NCBI RefSeq assembly: GCF_014654675.1
Contig: NZ_BNBC01000005.1
Coordinates: forward strand, 62,001-126,000
Direction: 5' to 3'
Length of the DNA: 64,000 nt
Origin: Streptomyces spiralis
GTDB taxonomy: Bacteria > Actinomycetota > Actinomycetes > Streptomycetales > Streptomycetaceae
Position 1 is the first letter of the stretch; each line of letters begins with the position of its first letter. The notes below the pieces were generated by a model. The model worked only from the letters and a program-made list of their open reading frames with translations, did not search any database and was not told where the DNA came from. Below are positions 37,352-49,441 of this stretch, piece after piece. The position numbers and the translations under genes are program-made.

Positions 37352-38197
37352 TCATCCGGCGGCCACCGCGACCCGGATCTCGTCGGCGAAGCGTTCCGCC
37401 GCGTCACGCAGCGCGACGACGTCGGGACCGTGACGAAGAACACCCCGGCTGACGTTCGGGACCACCGTGCGCACCGCGGGGCCGAAGACGGCGGGGAGAT
37501 CGGCCGGGGTCGCCCCCTGGGCACCGATCCCGGGCGCCAGCAGCGGTCCGTTGATGTCCAGGTCGTACGACGACAGGTCGCCGAGCGTGGCGCCCACCAC
37601 CGCGCCGAAGGAGCCCATCGGGCTCTCCCCCGCGTTCTCCCGCGCCAGGTGGGCGAGCATCGTCGCGCCCACGTTCCGGCCGTCGGGCCGGACGGCGTGC
37701 TGCACCTCGCCGCCCTCCGGGTTGGAGGTCAGCGCCAGCACGAACAGGCCCGCGCCGCTCTCCCGCGCCAGCTCGACCGCCGGCCCGAGCGAGCCGTACC
37801 CGAGGTACGGCGAGACGGTCAGCGCGTCCGAGAACAGCGGCGCGTCCTTGTGCAGGAAGGACTCGGCGTAGGCGGCCATGGTCGAGCCGATGTCGCCGCG
37901 CTTGGCGTCCATGACGACCAGTGCCCCGGCCGCCCGCGCCTCCTGGACCGTCTTCTCCAGGACGGCCACGCCCCGGGAGCCGAAGCGCTCGAAGAAGGCG
38001 CTCTGCGGCTTCAGGACGGCCACCCGGTCGGCCACCGCCTCCACGACCGTGCGGCTGAACCGCTCCAGACCGGTCACGTCGTCGTTCAGGCCCCACTCGG
38101 CGAGCAGGGAGGCGTGCGGGTCGATGCCGACGCACAGCGGGCCGCGCTCGTCCATGGCGTGGCGCAGCCGGGCGCCGAAGGGTTCCATCGGGCTCAT
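37352..38197 (-). CDS. pyrF: Orotidine 5'-phosphate decarboxylase (type 2)
   Basis: 281 residues from ATG 38197, overlapping the pyrD stop (ATGA); ATG 38188 is an alternative. Last step of UMP synthesis. [39 protein letters not shown] and [20 protein letters not shown] carry the catalytic Asp-Lys-Asp array of the type 2 family; [14 protein letters not shown] [17 protein letters not shown] and [15 protein letters not shown] follow. It is the last gene of the pyrimidine cluster. pyrE is not in the window. Confidence 0.97.
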   Translation of the reverse strand: MSPMEPFGARLRHAMDERGPLCVGIDPHASLLAEWGLNDDVTGLERFSRTVVEAVADRVAVLKPQSAFFERFGSRGVAVLEKTVQEARAAGALVVMDAKRGDIGSTMAAYAESFLHKDAPLFSDALTVSPYLGYGSLGPAVELARESGAGLFVLALTSNPEGGEVQHAVRPDGRNVGATMLAHLARENAGESPMGSFGAVVGATLGDLSSYDLDINGPLLAPGIGAQGATPADLPAVFGPAVRTVVPNVSRGVLRHGPDVVALRDAAERFADEIRVAVAAG

Positions 38198-39339
38198 GCC
38201 GTCTTCCCTGCCTTCCTCACATCGGCCTCCGTCACGTCGGCCTGCTTCACATCGGCGCCGACCGCGTCGGCGAGGGTGGCGTACGGGCTGGTGCGCAGGC
38301 GCGCGGCGAGCCCCTTGTGGATCGCGCGGCCCCAGAAGGGTCCCTGGTAGATGAAGGCGCTGTAGCCCTGGACCAGCGTGGCGCCGGCCAGGATGCGCTG
38401 CCAGGCGTCCTCGGCGTTCTCGATGCCGCCCACGCCGACCAGGGTGATGCGGTCGCCCACGCGCGCGTAGAGGCGGCGCAGCACCTGAAGGGAGCGCTCC
38501 TTGAGCGGGGCGCCGGACAGCCCGCCGGTCTCGCCGACCAGGGCCGGGTCCGAGCGCAGGCCGAGTCCCTCGCGGGCGATGGTGGTGTTCGTGGCGATGA
38601 TGCCGTCCAGGCCGAGTTCCACGGCGAGGTCGGCGACGGCGTCGACGTCCTCGTCGGCGAGGTCGGGAGCGATCTTCACCAGCAGCGGCACCCGGCGCCC
38701 CGGCACGACCCGGTCGGCGGCCTCGCGCACGGCGCTCAGCAGCGGGCGCAGCGCCTCGGTGGCCTGGAGGTTGCGCAGGCCGGGCGTGTTCGGCGAGGAG
38801 ACGTTGACGACCAGGTAGTCGGCGTAGGGGGCGAGGTGCTCGGCCGACTTCACGTAGTCGCCGACGGCCTCCTCCTCGGGGACGACCTTGGTCTTGCCGA
38901 TGTTGACGCCCACGACCGTCCTGAAGACGGGTGCGCGCGAGGCCAGGCGCGCGGCGACGGCCAGCGAGCCGTCGTTGTTGAAGCCCATGCGGTTGATGAG
39001 CGCGCGGTCCGCGACGAGCCGGAACAGCCGCTTCTTCGGGTTGCCGGGCTGCGGCTCGCCGGTGACGGTGCCGATCTCGACGTGGTCGAAGCCCAGCATC
39101 GACATCCCGTCGATCGCGACGGCGTTCTTGTCGAAGCCGGCCGCGAGCCCGAAGGGGCCGTGCATGCGCAGACCCAGGGCCTCGGTGCGCAGCTCCTTGA
39201 AGCGCGGGGCGAGGGCGGCCGCGAGGAACGTGCGCAGCACGGGGATGCGGACGGCGAGACGGATCCAGCGGAAGGCCAGGTGGTGGGCCTGCTCGGGATC
39301 CATGCGCCGGAAGACCAGATTGAAAAAGATCTTGTACAT
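38194..39339 (-). CDS. pyrD: Dihydroorotate dehydrogenase, quinone-dependent (class 2)
   Basis: 381 residues. It oxidises dihydroorotate to orotate, passing electrons to membrane quinone. The N-terminal helix [20 protein letters not shown] mediates membrane contact. FMN-barrel marks: [52 protein letters not shown] with the catalytic serine of class 2, and [20 protein letters not shown]. The C-terminal tail has extra K/A/D-rich residues. It is 59 nt after carB and translationally coupled to pyrF. Confidence 0.97.
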   Translation of the reverse strand: MYKIFFNLVFRRMDPEQAHHLAFRWIRLAVRIPVLRTFLAAALAPRFKELRTEALGLRMHGPFGLAAGFDKNAVAIDGMSMLGFDHVEIGTVTGEPQPGNPKKRLFRLVADRALINRMGFNNDGSLAVAARLASRAPVFRTVVGVNIGKTKVVPEEEAVGDYVKSAEHLAPYADYLVVNVSSPNTPGLRNLQATEALRPLLSAVREAADRVVPGRRVPLLVKIAPDLADEDVDAVADLAVELGLDGIIATNTTIAREGLGLRSDPALVGETGGLSGAPLKERSLQVLRRLYARVGDRITLVGVGGIENAEDAWQRILAGATLVQGYSAFIYQGPFWGRAIHKGLAARLRTSPYATLADAVGADVKQADVTEADVRKAGKTA

Positions 39340-39398
39340 GGTGTCCTGGTGTCCTCACGAAGAGGGGGACACCGTTTCCGGTGTCCCCCTCGGGGCTG

Positions 39399-42699
<3,301 letters not shown>

Positions 42700-42707
<8 letters not shown>

Positions 42708-43857
42708 GCTGGCCCTCCATCAGGGAGACGAAGCGGTCGAACAGGTAGGCGGCGTCGTGCGGGCCCGCTGCCGCTTCGGGGTGGTACTGGACGGAGAAGG
42801 CCGGCTGGTCGAGCAGCTGCAGCCCCTCCACGACGTCGTCGTTCAGGCAGACGTGCGAGACCTCGGCGCGGCCGAACTTGGTCTCGCTGACCTTGTCGAG
42901 CGGCGCGTCCACGGCGAAGCCGTGGTTGTGCGCGGTGACCTCGACCTTGCCGGTCGTACGGTCCTGGACCGGCTGGTTGATGCCCCGGTGGCCGTACTTC
43001 AGCTTGTAGGTGCCGAAGCCGAGCGCGCGGCCGAGGATCTGGTTGCCGAAGCAGATGCCGAACAGGGGCGTCTTCCGCTCCAGGACGGCGCTCATCAGCG
43101 CCACCGGGCCGTCGGCGGTCGCCGGGTCGCCGGGGCCGTTGGAGAAGAACACTCCGTCCGGGTTGACGGCGTAGACCTCGTCGGCCGTGGCGGTCGCGGG
43201 CAGCACGTGCACCTCGATGCCGCGCTCGGCCATGCGGTTCGGGGTCATGCCCTTGATGCCGAGGTCGATGGCGGCGACGGTGAAGCGCTTCTCGCCGATC
43301 GCCGGGACGACGTACGCCTCCTGGGTCGCGACCTCCTCGTACAGGCTCGCGCCCTTCATGTGCGGCTGGGCCTGCACACGCGCGAGGAGCTCGGAGTCGG
43401 CGGCGATCGCCTCTCCGGAGAAGATGCCGGCGCGCATGGCGCCGCGCTCGCGCAGATGGCGGGTGAGGGCGCGGGTGTCGATGCCGGAGATGCCGACCAC
43501 ACCCTGCCGCTCCAGCTCGTCGTCCAGGGAGCGCTTGGCCCGCCAGTTGGACGGCACGCGCGCGGGGTCGCGCACGACGTAGCCGGAGACCCAGATCCGC
43601 GCCGACTCGTCGTCCTCGTCGTTCCAGCCGGTGTTGCCGATCTGCGGGGCGGTCGCGACGACGATCTGACGGTCGTACGACGGGTCGGTGAGGGTCTCCT
43701 GGTAGCCGGTCATGCCGGTGGAGAACACGGCCTCACCGAAGGTCTCCCCCACGGCCCCGTAGGCGCGGCCGCGGAAGGTGCGGCCGTCCTCCAGGACGAG
43801 TACGGCGGGAAGCGCCTTGTTCCTCGGTGAGGAGCTTCCCCTTGTGGAGGTCGTCAT
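42700..43857 (-). CDS. carA: Carbamoyl-phosphate synthase small (glutaminase) subunit
   Basis: 385 residues from ATG 43857 ([20 protein letters not shown]), overlapping the preceding stop; the longer open frame is not used. It releases ammonia from glutamine for CarB. N-terminal domain: [20 protein letters not shown] and [20 protein letters not shown]. Class I amidotransferase triad: Cys in [19 protein letters not shown], His/Glu in [18 protein letters not shown]. Leading ~12 residues are extra. It feeds both arginine and pyrimidine synthesis and is under the pyrR leader if the operon is continuous. Confidence 0.98.
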
Positions 43858-44414
43858 CGTGCGCCTTCCGTGTCGTTGATCATCTGGTTCAGGGTGTCGG
43901 CCCACTCGGTGTGCTCGGCGGCGTGGTCGGAGCGGAAGCCGGAGTCGATCAGCTTGTCGCCGTGCGCCCAGGTCACCACCAGCAGTCCGCCCTCGGTGAG
44001 GACCTTGCCGGCGATGCCCTTGTCGAGCCGGGCGCCGCGCAGCGCGGCGGCGGGGACGAAGAAGTCGGCCGCCCCGGGGCGTACGACGTCCAGGCCCGCG
44101 TCGGTCAGGGTGAGCTGGACCCGGCTGCGCGTGCCGAGGCCGTGGGCCACGATGCGGTCCAGCCACTGCCCGGCGGTGGTGGAGCCGTGGTAGCGGCCGC
44201 TCATCGTCAGTTTCGCCTCGCCGGTCTCCTCGGGCACGCCGGGCAGCGGGGGCAGGTCGCTCTGCAGCGTGCCGCGCCACTTCCAGCCCTCGCGCATCAG
44301 CCAGTAGACGAGCGCGATGAAGAGCAGGAGTCCGACGAGCCAGCCGATGCGGGCCGGCCAGTCGGTGACGTCGGCCGACTTCTGGGCCTCCGCCAGCAGG
44401 ATTACAGGTGTCAC
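43854..44414 (-). CDS. Single-pass membrane protein of the pyr operon, PH-like domain
   Basis: 186 residues from GTG 44414, overlapping pyrC (GTGA), and its own stop overlaps carA (ATGA). One membrane helix ([18 protein letters not shown]) near the N-terminus, then a cytoplasmic beta-rich domain ([53 protein letters not shown]) resembling bacterial PH-like folds. A membrane protein at this point between pyrC and carA is also found in mycobacteria. The tight double overlap implies stoichiometric production with the enzymes, but no function is known; it could anchor the pathway enzymes to the membrane, which is speculation. Confidence 0.85.
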   Translation of the reverse strand: MTPVILLAEAQKSADVTDWPARIGWLVGLLLFIALVYWLMREGWKWRGTLQSDLPPLPGVPEETGEAKLTMSGRYHGSTTAGQWLDRIVAHGLGTRSRVQLTLTDAGLDVVRPGAADFFVPAAALRGARLDKGIAGKVLTEGGLLVVTWAHGDKLIDSGFRSDHAAEHTEWADTLNQMINDTEGAR

Positions 44415-45697
44415 GTGAGCTTCCCGTCGACGAGCGTGGCCTTGCCCCGGAGCCACGTGTGGGTGACACGGCCCGGCAGCTCACGTCCCTCGTAGGGGGT
44501 GTTGCGGCTGCGCGAGGCGAAGCCCGCGGGGTCCACCTGCCCACGGTATGCCGTGTCGACGAGGGTGAGGTTGGCGGGCTCACCAGCCGAGACGGGGCGG
44601 CCGTGGCCGCCGGCCCGACCGATCCGGGCCGGCGTGAAGGACATGCGGTCGGCGACGCCCGCCCAGTCCAGCAGCCCGGTGTCGACCATGGTCTCCTGGA
44701 CCACCGACAGGGCGGTCTCCAGGCCGACCATGCCCATGGCGGCCGCGGCCCACTCGCAGTCCTTGTCCTCGTGCGGGTGCGGGGCGTGGTCGGTGGCGAC
44801 GATGTCGATCGTGCCGTCGGCGAGCGCCTCGCGCAGGGCCATGACGTCGCGCTCGGTGCGCAGCGGCGGGTTGACCTTGTAGACCGGGTTGTAGGTGCGC
44901 ACCATCTCGTCCGTCAGGAGCAGGTGGTGCGGGGTGACCTCGGCGGTGACGTCGATGCCGCGGGACTTGGCCCAGCGCACGATCTCCACGCTGCCGGCGG
45001 TCGACAGGTGGCAGATGTGGACGCGGGAGCCGACGTGCTCGGCGAGGAGGACGTCGCGGGCGATGATCGACTCCTCGGCGACGGCGGGCCAGCCGCCCAG
45101 GCCCAGTTCGGCGGAGACGACGCCCTCGTTCATCTGGGCGCCCTCGGTCAGCCGCGGCTCCTGCGCGTGCTGGGCGACGACGCCGCCGAAGGCCTTCACG
45201 TACTCCAGCGCCCGGCGCATGATCACGGCGTCGTCGACGCACTTGCCGTCGTCGGAGAAGACGGTGACCCCGGCGGCCGACTCGTGCATGGCGCCGAGTT
45301 CGGCGAGCTTCCTGCCCTCCAGGCCGACGGTGACGGCGCCGACGGGCTGCACGTCGCAGTAGCCGTGCTCCCGCCCGAGCCGCCAGACCTGCTCGACGAC
45401 GCCGGCGGTGTCGGCGACGGGGAAGGTGTTGGCCATGGCGAACACGGCCGTGTAGCCGCCGGAGGCAGCGGCCCGGGTGCCGGTGAGGACCGTCTCGGAG
45501 TCCTCGCGGCCCGGCTCGCGCAGATGGGTGTGGAGGTCGACCAGGCCCGGCAGGAGCACCTTGCCGCCGGCCTCGACGACCTCAGCGCCCTCCGCGCTCA
45601 GGCCGGTACCCACCTCGGCGATGGTCTCGCCGTCGATCAGCACGTCCTGCGGCTCGCCGCCGAGCACCTTCGCACCACGGATCAGGATCTTGCTCAT
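44411..45697 (-). CDS. pyrC: Dihydroorotase (class I)
   Basis: 428 residues. It cyclises carbamoyl-aspartate to dihydroorotate. Metal site: [12 protein letters not shown] with the HxH pair; [14 protein letters not shown] and [15 protein letters not shown]. The length and the [20 protein letters not shown] start fit the class I amidohydrolase type that works beside PyrB. It is 5 nt after pyrB and overlaps the downstream membrane protein. Confidence 0.97.
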   Translation of the reverse strand: MSKILIRGAKVLGGEPQDVLIDGETIAEVGTGLSAEGAEVVEAGGKVLLPGLVDLHTHLREPGREDSETVLTGTRAAASGGYTAVFAMANTFPVADTAGVVEQVWRLGREHGYCDVQPVGAVTVGLEGRKLAELGAMHESAAGVTVFSDDGKCVDDAVIMRRALEYVKAFGGVVAQHAQEPRLTEGAQMNEGVVSAELGLGGWPAVAEESIIARDVLLAEHVGSRVHICHLSTAGSVEIVRWAKSRGIDVTAEVTPHHLLLTDEMVRTYNPVYKVNPPLRTERDVMALREALADGTIDIVATDHAPHPHEDKDCEWAAAAMGMVGLETALSVVQETMVDTGLLDWAGVADRMSFTPARIGRAGGHGRPVSAGEPANLTLVDTAYRGQVDPAGFASRSRNTPYEGRELPGRVTHTWLRGKATLVDGKLT

Positions 45698-45702
45698 GCG
45701 GG

Positions 45703-46683
45703 TTACTTCTCCTCAGTGGTCCGGGTGTGGGTGACGGCGGGCTCGTTGCCGCCGAGCAGCAGGTACAGGACGGCCATCCGGATGGACACGCCGTTGGCGA
45801 CCTGCTCGACGACGGTGCAGCGCTCGGAGTCGGCGACCTCGGCGGTGATCTCCATGCCGCGGACCATGGGTCCGGGGTGCATCACGATGGCGTGCTCGGG
45901 CATCTTCGCCATGCGGTCGGCGTCGAGGCCGTAGCGCCGGGAGTACTCGCGCTCGGTCGGGAAGAAGGCGGCGTTCATGCGCTCGCGCTGGACGCGGAGC
46001 ATCATCACCGCGTCCGACTTGGGCAGGGTGGCGTCGAGGTCGTAGGAGACCTCGCAGGGCCAGGTCTCGACGCCGACCGGCAGCAGGGTGGGCGGGGCGA
46101 CGAGGGTGACCTCGGCGCCGAGGGTGTGCAGCAGGTCGACGTTGGAGCGGGCGACCCGGCTGTGCAGGACGTCGCCGACGACGGTGATGCGCCTGCCGTC
46201 CAGGTCCTGGCCGAGGCCGGCGTCCCGGCCGATCAGCCGGCGGCGCATGGTGAAGGCGTCGAGCAGCGCCTGGGTGGGGTGCTGGTGGGTGCCGTCGCCG
46301 GCGTTGATGACGACCGCGTCGATCCAGCCGGAGGTGGCCAGGCGGTACGGCGCCCCCGAGGCGCTGTGCCGGATGACCACCGCGTCGACGCCCATGGCCT
46401 CCAGGGTCTGGGCGGTGTCCTTCAGGGACTCGCCCTTGGACACCGACGATCCCTTGGCGCTGAAGTTGATGACGTCCGCGGACAGGCGCTTCTCGGCGGC
46501 CTCGAAGGAGATCCGGGTGCGGGTGGAGTCCTCGAAGAAGAGGTTGACGACGGTGCGGCCGCGCAGGGTGGGCAGTTTCTTGATCGGCCGGTCGGCGACC
46601 CGGGCCATCTCCTCGGCGGTGTCGAGGATCAGGACGGCGTCGTCGCGGGTGAGGTCGGCGGCCGAGATGAGATGACGCTGCAT
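45703..46683 (-). CDS. pyrB: Aspartate carbamoyltransferase catalytic subunit
   Basis: 326 residues. It joins aspartate with carbamoyl phosphate. [20 protein letters not shown] is the standard start; [19 protein letters not shown] holds the carbamoyl-phosphate loop (STRT); [19 protein letters not shown] is the second ligand site. No PyrI regulatory subunit is encoded next to it, as is usual for actinobacteria, where control is by PyrR. It lies 104 nt after pyrR and 5 nt before pyrC. Confidence 0.98.
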   Translation of the reverse strand: MQRHLISAADLTRDDAVLILDTAEEMARVADRPIKKLPTLRGRTVVNLFFEDSTRTRISFEAAEKRLSADVINFSAKGSSVSKGESLKDTAQTLEAMGVDAVVIRHSASGAPYRLATSGWIDAVVINAGDGTHQHPTQALLDAFTMRRRLIGRDAGLGQDLDGRRITVVGDVLHSRVARSNVDLLHTLGAEVTLVAPPTLLPVGVETWPCEVSYDLDATLPKSDAVMMLRVQRERMNAAFFPTEREYSRRYGLDADRMAKMPEHAIVMHPGPMVRGMEITAEVADSERCTVVEQVANGVSIRMAVLYLLLGGNEPAVTHTRTTEEK

Positions 46684-46787
46684 CTGTCAGGCTCCGTAAG
46701 GCAGTTCAGGAAAGGGAGATTCCGGGCAGGCGAGGGCGCGGCGAGCCTGCGCGCGGGGACGTACGGCGGGCCGTACGCGCGCGTGCG

Positions 46788-47384
46788 CTAGTGCTGCTGA
46801 CGGCCCTGGGCGGTCGGCTGGGCGCCGAGCAGCACGGTGTCGCGGCCGTCCTCCTCGGCGAGGTGGACCTTGACCGTCTCCCGCAGCGACGTGGGGAGGT
46901 TCTTGCCGACGTAGTCGGCACGGATGGGCAGTTCGCGGTGGCCCCGGTCGACGAGGACGGCGAGCTGCACGGCGCGGGGGCGCCCGATGTCGTTCAGGGC
47001 GTCGAGGGCGGCGCGGATGGTGCGGCCGGAGAAGAGCACGTCGTCGACGAGGACGACCAGCTTGCCGTCGATGCCGTCACCGGGGATCTCGGTGCGGGCC
47101 AGCGCACGCGGCGGCTGCATGCGCAGGTCGTCGCGGTACATGGTGATGTCGAGCGAGCCGCGGGGAACCTTGCGCTCGGTGATCTGCTCCAGCTTGGCGG
47201 CGAGCCGCTGGGCGAGGAAGACGCCCCGGGTGGGGATGCCGAGGAGCACCACGTCGTCGGCGCCCTTGGCGCGCTCGACGATCTCGTGGGCGATGCGGGT
47301 CAGCACCCGCGCGATGTCGGGGCCTTCGAGCACGGGCCGCGCGGCGGACGCCTGCGGGTTCGCGTGCGTGTCCTGCTTGTCCAT
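46788..47384 (-). CDS. pyrR: Bifunctional pyr operon regulator / uracil phosphoribosyltransferase
   Basis: 198 residues. PyrR binds pyr mRNA in a UMP/UTP-dependent way and represses the operon; it also has weak UPRTase activity. The PRPP motif is [20 protein letters not shown]; earlier, [20 protein letters not shown] and [11 protein letters not shown]; later, [30 protein letters not shown] text (conserved D-R-G-H-R-E-L-P). A 14-nt-spaced AAGGAGG box precedes the ATG and lies inside a hairpin like PyrR-binding loops. It is divergent from bldD across 286 nt. Confidence 0.98.
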   Translation of the reverse strand: MDKQDTHANPQASAARPVLEGPDIARVLTRIAHEIVERAKGADDVVLLGIPTRGVFLAQRLAAKLEQITERKVPRGSLDITMYRDDLRMQPPRALARTEIPGDGIDGKLVVLVDDVLFSGRTIRAALDALNDIGRPRAVQLAVLVDRGHRELPIRADYVGKNLPTSLRETVKVHLAEEDGRDTVLLGAQPTAQGRQQH

Positions 47385-47397
47385 ACGAAACGGACCT

Positions 47398-47429
47398 CCT
47401 TCTCCGCCTCACGGGACGGACCTTAAAGG
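47398..47429 (-). promoter_or_regulatory. Candidate PyrR-binding hairpin over the pyrR ribosome-binding site
   Basis: On the minus strand CCTT...CCG TCCCGTGAGG CGG AG AAGG can fold: CCTT/AAGG below and CCG/CGG above, enclosing UCCCGUGAGG. This matches the known PyrR loop (UCCNGNGAGG). The AAGG arm is the first part of the AAGGAGG Shine-Dalgarno sequence, so binding would block translation, as described for mycobacterial PyrR. A -10-like TACCGT at 47450-47455 would give a leader of about 60 nt. Confidence 0.65.
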
Positions 47430-47571
47430 ACGTCGGATTTGCGCCATCAACGGTAGCAGGTGCCGCGGGCCGCTCCGGTCGCACCCCACCGTCCCTCTTG
47501 TCACCCGTTTGTCACCCCTTCGACGTAACCCGTTGCCGTTACCACGGAAGAGGCGGGGCGGACCATTCGGC

Positions 47572-47601
47572 TTGACGCGGCAGAGTAACGCTGCGTAACC
47601 T
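47572..47601 (+). promoter_or_regulatory. Candidate bldD promoter
   Basis: TTGACG (-35, 47572-47577), 18-nt spacer, TAACCT (-10, 47596-47601). It would start transcription near 47608, about 60 nt before the bldD ATG. The rest of the pyrR-bldD gap has direct repeats TTGTCACCCG/TTTGTCACCC at 47498-47518 and no gene. Confidence 0.6.
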
Positions 47602-47614
47602 CACAGTGAGTTAC
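47595..47614. promoter_or_regulatory. BldD-box-like palindrome over the bldD -10
   Basis: GTAACCTCAC-A-GTGAGTTAC: the core CTCAC/GTGAG is perfect and the outer GTAAC/GTTAC arms pair with a one-base bulge. BldD boxes are AGTGA/TCAC inverted elements, and BldD is known to repress its own gene in S. coelicolor. The overlap with the -10 and start site fits autorepression. Confidence 0.55.
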
Positions 47615-47670
47615 CAGCCGCGCGGACGGAACCACTGCCGGCCGCGTCGACACAGTGTCCGGGGAGCCAT

Positions 47671-48174
47671 ATGTCCAGCGAATACGCCAAACAGCTCGGG
47701 GCCAAGCTCCGGGCGATCCGCACCCAGCAGGGCCTTTCCCTCCACGGTGTCGAGGAGAAGAGCCAGGGACGCTGGAAGGCGGTCGTGGTCGGCTCGTACG
47801 AGCGTGGCGACCGTGCCGTGACCGTGCAGCGCCTCGCCGAGCTGGCGGATTTCTACGGGGTCCCCGTGCAGGAGCTGCTGCCGGGCACCACCCCGGGAGG
47901 TGCCGCCGAGCCCCCGCCGAAGCTGGTCCTGGACCTGGAGCGGCTGGCCACGGTGCCGGCCGAGAAGGCGGGCCCCCTCCAGCGGTACGCCGCCACGATC
48001 CAGTCGCAGCGCGGTGACTACAACGGCAAGGTGCTCTCGATCCGCCAGGACGACCTGCGCACACTCGCCGTCATCTACGACCAGTCGCCCTCCGTCCTCA
48101 CCGAACAGCTGATCAGCTGGGGTGTGCTGGACGCGGACGCCCGCCGCGCGGTCGCGTCCCACGAGGAGGGCTGA
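47671..48174 (+). CDS. bldD: BldD, c-di-GMP-responsive developmental regulator
   Basis: 167 residues, the same length as S. coelicolor BldD and nearly identical as I remember it. The N-terminal XRE-type HTH (LRAIRTQQGLSLHGVEEKSQ; VVVGSYERGDRAVTVQRLAE) binds DNA. The C-terminal domain has the c-di-GMP signature Arg114-x-Asp116 and Arg125-x-x-Asp128 (QRGDYNGKVLSIRQDD), intact here. With tetrameric c-di-GMP, BldD dimerises and represses sporulation genes during vegetative growth. Only the last residues (ASHEEG) differ visibly. A GGGGAG site lies 4 nt before the ATG. Confidence 0.98.
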   Translation: MSSEYAKQLGAKLRAIRTQQGLSLHGVEEKSQGRWKAVVVGSYERGDRAVTVQRLAELADFYGVPVQELLPGTTPGGAAEPPPKLVLDLERLATVPAEKAGPLQRYAATIQSQRGDYNGKVLSIRQDDLRTLAVIYDQSPSVLTEQLISWGVLDADARRAVASHEEG

Positions 48175-48220
48175 GCCCCGCCGGTCTCGGCAGGCTCGGG
48201 GACTTCTGCAGAAACGTGCC

Positions 48221-48260
48221 GCCGGGGTGGCCGGAACAACACCGTTCCGGCCACCCCGGC
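48221..48260. terminator. 17-bp perfect hairpin after bldD
   Basis: GCCGGGGTGGCCGGAAC (48221-48237), loop AACACC, GTTCCGGCCACCCCGGC (48244-48260). It starts 46 nt after the bldD stop. A strong rightward terminator. Confidence 0.85.
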
Positions 48261-48304
48261 GCCGTTCTGCGGGCCTGAAGGGGCCCAGGAGCACTGGAGG
48301 GGCA

Positions 48305-48358
48305 CACACACGCCGGAGGGCCCGCAGCGGTGTCGCTGCGGGCCCTCCGGCGTGTGTG
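48305..48358. terminator. 25-bp perfect hairpin after nusB
   Basis: Arms 48305-48329 and 48334-48358 are perfectly complementary over 25 bp with a GTGT loop; the stem base is an alternating CACACA/TGTGTG run. It begins 22 nt beyond the nusB stop on the minus strand and ends the long leftward operon. Confidence 0.88.
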
Positions 48359-48380
48359 CGTGTGTCGCGCGCGTTCTCGG

Positions 48381-48824
48381 CTACGCCTCGCTGCTCGCGT
48401 CGCGGCGCAGCGAGGGCTTGAGGTCCTTCAGCCGGCCGAGCAGGCCGTTGACGAACGAGGGCGACTCGTCCGTGGAGAACTCCTTCGCCAGCTGCACCAT
48501 CTCGTCCAGCACGACGGCGTCCGGGGTCTCGTCGACCCAGATCAGCTCGTAGGCGCCGAGCCGCAGGATGTTGCGGTCGACGACCGGCATGCGGTCCAGC
48601 GTCCAGCCGACCGCGTACTGCGCGATCAGCTCGTCGATGCGGGTCGCGTGCCCGGCGTAGCCCTCGACGAGCTGCATCGTGTACTCGCTCACCGGCGGCT
48701 GCCGGGTGTCGCTGCGGGCGTGCCGGATCCAGTCCGCGAGGACGGTCAGGACGTCGGCGCCGCGCTGGTCGCCCTCGAAGAGGATCTGGAAGGCACGCTT
48801 GCGGGCCGTGTTGCGGGCAGCCAC
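48381..48824 (-). CDS. nusB: Transcription antitermination factor NusB
   Basis: 147 residues from GTG 48824. It is an all-helical RNA-binding protein that, with NusE (S10), binds boxA in rRNA leaders. Marks: ARNTARKRAFQILFEGDQRG, DELIAQYAVGWTLDRMPVVDRNILRLGAYEL and FVNGLLGRLKDL. It is two bases after efp, so certainly co-transcribed, and closes the leftward run from the alaS side. A 25-bp hairpin follows. Confidence 0.97.
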   Translation of the reverse strand: MAARNTARKRAFQILFEGDQRGADVLTVLADWIRHARSDTRQPPVSEYTMQLVEGYAGHATRIDELIAQYAVGWTLDRMPVVDRNILRLGAYELIWVDETPDAVVLDEMVQLAKEFSTDESPSFVNGLLGRLKDLKPSLRRDASSEA

Positions 48825-48826
48825 GG

Positions 48827-49393
48827 TTAGCTGGTCACCCGGCCAAGGTAGTCGCTCGAGCGCGTGTCGACCTTGATCTTCTCACCGGTGGTGATGAAGA
48901 GCGGGACCTGGATCTGGTGGCCGGTCTCCAGCGTGGCGGGCTTGGTGCCGCCGGTGGAGCGGTCGCCCTGGAGGCCCGGCTCGGTCTCGGCGATGGTCAG
49001 CTCGACGGCGGCCGGCAGCTCGACGAAGAGCACCTCGCCCTCGTGCTGCGCGACGGTGGCGGTGAAGCCCTCGACCAGGAAGTTGGCGGCGTCACCGACG
49101 GCCTTGCGGTCGATGTGCAGCTGGTCGTAGGTCTCCATGTCCATGAAGACGAAGTACTCGCCGTCCATGTAGGAGAACTGCATGTCGCGCTTGTCGACGG
49201 TGGCCGTCTCGACCTTGACGCCGGCGTTGAAGGTCTTGTCGACGACCTTGCCGGAGAGCACGTTCTTGAGCTTGGTGCGCACGAAGGCCGGGCCCTTACC
49301 GGGCTTGACGTGCTGGAACTCGACGACGGACCACAGCTGGCCGCCTTCGAGCTTGAGCACCATGCCGTTCTTGAGGTCGTTCGTGGAAGCCAC
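48827..49393 (-). CDS. efp: Translation elongation factor P
   Basis: 188 residues from GTG 49393. EF-P rescues ribosomes stalled on polyproline. Three beta-barrel domains: [40 protein letters not shown]; and the C-terminal [20 protein letters not shown]. The tip of domain I reads [12 protein letters not shown]; actinobacterial EF-P works with an unmodified lysine in such a PGKGP loop, so no EpmA/EarP partner is expected. It is followed after 2 nt by nusB, and preceded by the M24 gene at 48 nt. Confidence 0.97.
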   Translation of the reverse strand: MASTNDLKNGMVLKLEGGQLWSVVEFQHVKPGKGPAFVRTKLKNVLSGKVVDKTFNAGVKVETATVDKRDMQFSYMDGEYFVFMDMETYDQLHIDRKAVGDAANFLVEGFTATVAQHEGEVLFVELPAAVELTIAETEPGLQGDRSTGGTKPATLETGHQIQVPLFITTGEKIKVDTRSSDYLGRVTS

Positions 49394-49441
49394 GGTTGCT
49401 TCAATCTCCTGGACTTACGTGGACGACCCCGGGGCACGCAC

